The position numbers and the translations under genes are program-made. DNA of 64,000 nt from Nostoc sp. UHCC 0702 (lineage in GTDB: Bacteria > Cyanobacteriota > Cyanobacteriia > Cyanobacteriales > Nostocaceae), in assembly GCA_017164015.1 (NCBI GenBank), contig CP071065.1, positions 5,123,918-5,187,917 on the forward strand, given 5' to 3'. The notes under the pieces were generated by a model. It saw only the letters and a list, made by a program, of their open reading frames with translations, had not been told where the DNA came from and searched no databases. Below, piece after piece: positions 63,514 to 64,000 of this stretch. Numbering within the stretch: position 1 is the first letter of the stretch; each line of letters starts with the position of its first letter.

Positions 63514-63987
63514 TTAACGGTGCTTTTCAACTAAAAATCTTTTGCTAGATGGTATGGCAAGTAGGGCAATTAAGCTTGCAACAACTAAATCTGGTTCTGG
63601 TACAGATTGAGTATTTGATGGTGTAAACACCGGGGCTAGTTGGGTTGTATCACTGATTGTCCCAGCAAAGCCGCCTATGCCAACCGAACCGATTCTACCG
63701 TCATAAGACCAAAAGCTTGTTGCTTGACTAGTAAAACCAGAAATTAACTGTCCAAGACTTGTAGAAAATTCCCAAGTATCTACGTCTGTAAAATTAAACG
63801 CTGGAACTGTGCTATTTCCTGACCACGATAATGAAAAATCAGTTACTTCGGTTTGTGAGATTATACCATCTGCATCTAAATCTTCTCCTTCAAAGCTACC
63901 GGTTACTAATCCCCCTTGCAACCAACCAGCTTGAGTAAAAGTGACGTACCTACACTTCCTGAGTACAGGTAAGTGTAGGCTTCTCAA
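63514..63987 (-). CDS. PEP-CTERM protein, 5' end damaged or cut
   Basis: About 157 residues. The body (VTFTQAGWLQGGLVTGSF, then DLDADGIISQTEVTDFSL) looks like a secreted cyanobacterial PEP-CTERM protein, and SVPEPDLVVASLIALLAI followed by KRFLVEKHR is the sorting signal. There is no signal peptide. The first residues come from an inverted repeat (63950-63980, CCTACACTT to AAGTGTAGG), so the true N-terminus was probably separated or lost. It may continue beyond the window. Function unknown. Confidence 0.65.
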   Translation of the reverse strand: MRSLHLPVLRKCRYVTFTQAGWLQGGLVTGSFEGEDLDADGIISQTEVTDFSLSWSGNSTVPAFNFTDVDTWEFSTSLGQLISGFTSQATSFWSYDGRIGSVGIGGFAGTISDTTQLAPVFTPSNTQSVPEPDLVVASLIALLAIPSSKRFLVEKHR

Positions 63988-64000
63988 AGACTCCTCTAAG

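Noticed and set aside
63297..63530. A 77-residue minus frame after hsp20
   Set aside because: No recognisable domain; it overlaps the disrupted hsp20 end.

Overview
The window looks like chromosomal DNA of a filamentous cyanobacterium of the Nostocales (Nostoc, Calothrix or Tolypothrix type). The evidence is the many HIP1-like GCGATCGC sites, the short tandem repeats of 6-9 bases between most genes, several small palindromic mobile elements, exosortase-type PEP-CTERM proteins, a Mo-nitrogenase C-terminal-domain protein, and a nearly complete scytonemin gene cluster, a pathway known only from cyanobacteria. I saw no rRNA, tRNA or CRISPR array and no intact transposase.

Layout. (1) 147-4281: a copper-type metal resistance unit with a MerR-type promoter, a CopZ-like chaperone, a CopA-like P1B ATPase, a membrane-anchored cupredoxin, and a MerR regulator behind a second MerR-type promoter. 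(2) 4296-7257: a small mobile element, an MFS transporter remnant and two related repeat-rich proteins of unknown function. (3) 7737-27861, all on the minus strand: scyA-scyB-scyC-scyD-scyE-scyF-tyrA-aroB-trpE(G)-trpC-trpA-trpB-trpD-aroG, that is, the sunscreen pathway with its own dedicated copies of the shikimate, tryptophan and tyrosine precursor enzymes. (4) 29019-31935, plus strand and divergent: a PAS histidine kinase and a REC-AraC response regulator, the usual regulators next to this cluster. (5) 32893-58536: a large organosulfur (sulfonate/sulfone) scavenging island with four SsuA/TauA-like lipoproteins, one permease, one ATPase, SsuD, a TauD-like dioxygenase, two SfnB/DszC-like flavin enzymes, two amidohydrolases, an AprA/AprB-like flavoprotein-ferredoxin pair, an SLH/OprB porin, two D-2-hydroxyacid dehydrogenases and a methyltransferase. 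(6) 59734-64000: a Mo-nitro_C protein, a histidine kinase scrap, a vanadium haloperoxidase-like protein, an hsp20 gene split by a mobile element, and a damaged PEP-CTERM gene.

The most unusual signals are in the repeats. Nine small elements of two types share the same terminal inverted repeat (ATATCATGTCC), and in all nine the single base on the left flank equals the single base on the right. One copy splits hsp20, and removing the element plus exactly one base restores the reading frame. Separately, the tandem intergenic repeats have entered coding sequences in several places: the copper ATPase P-domain, TrpD, the ScyD C-terminus, a substrate-binding protein N-terminus, and the ends of TrpA and the flavoprotein. 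The organosulfur island is the best candidate for an incompletely described metabolic system.
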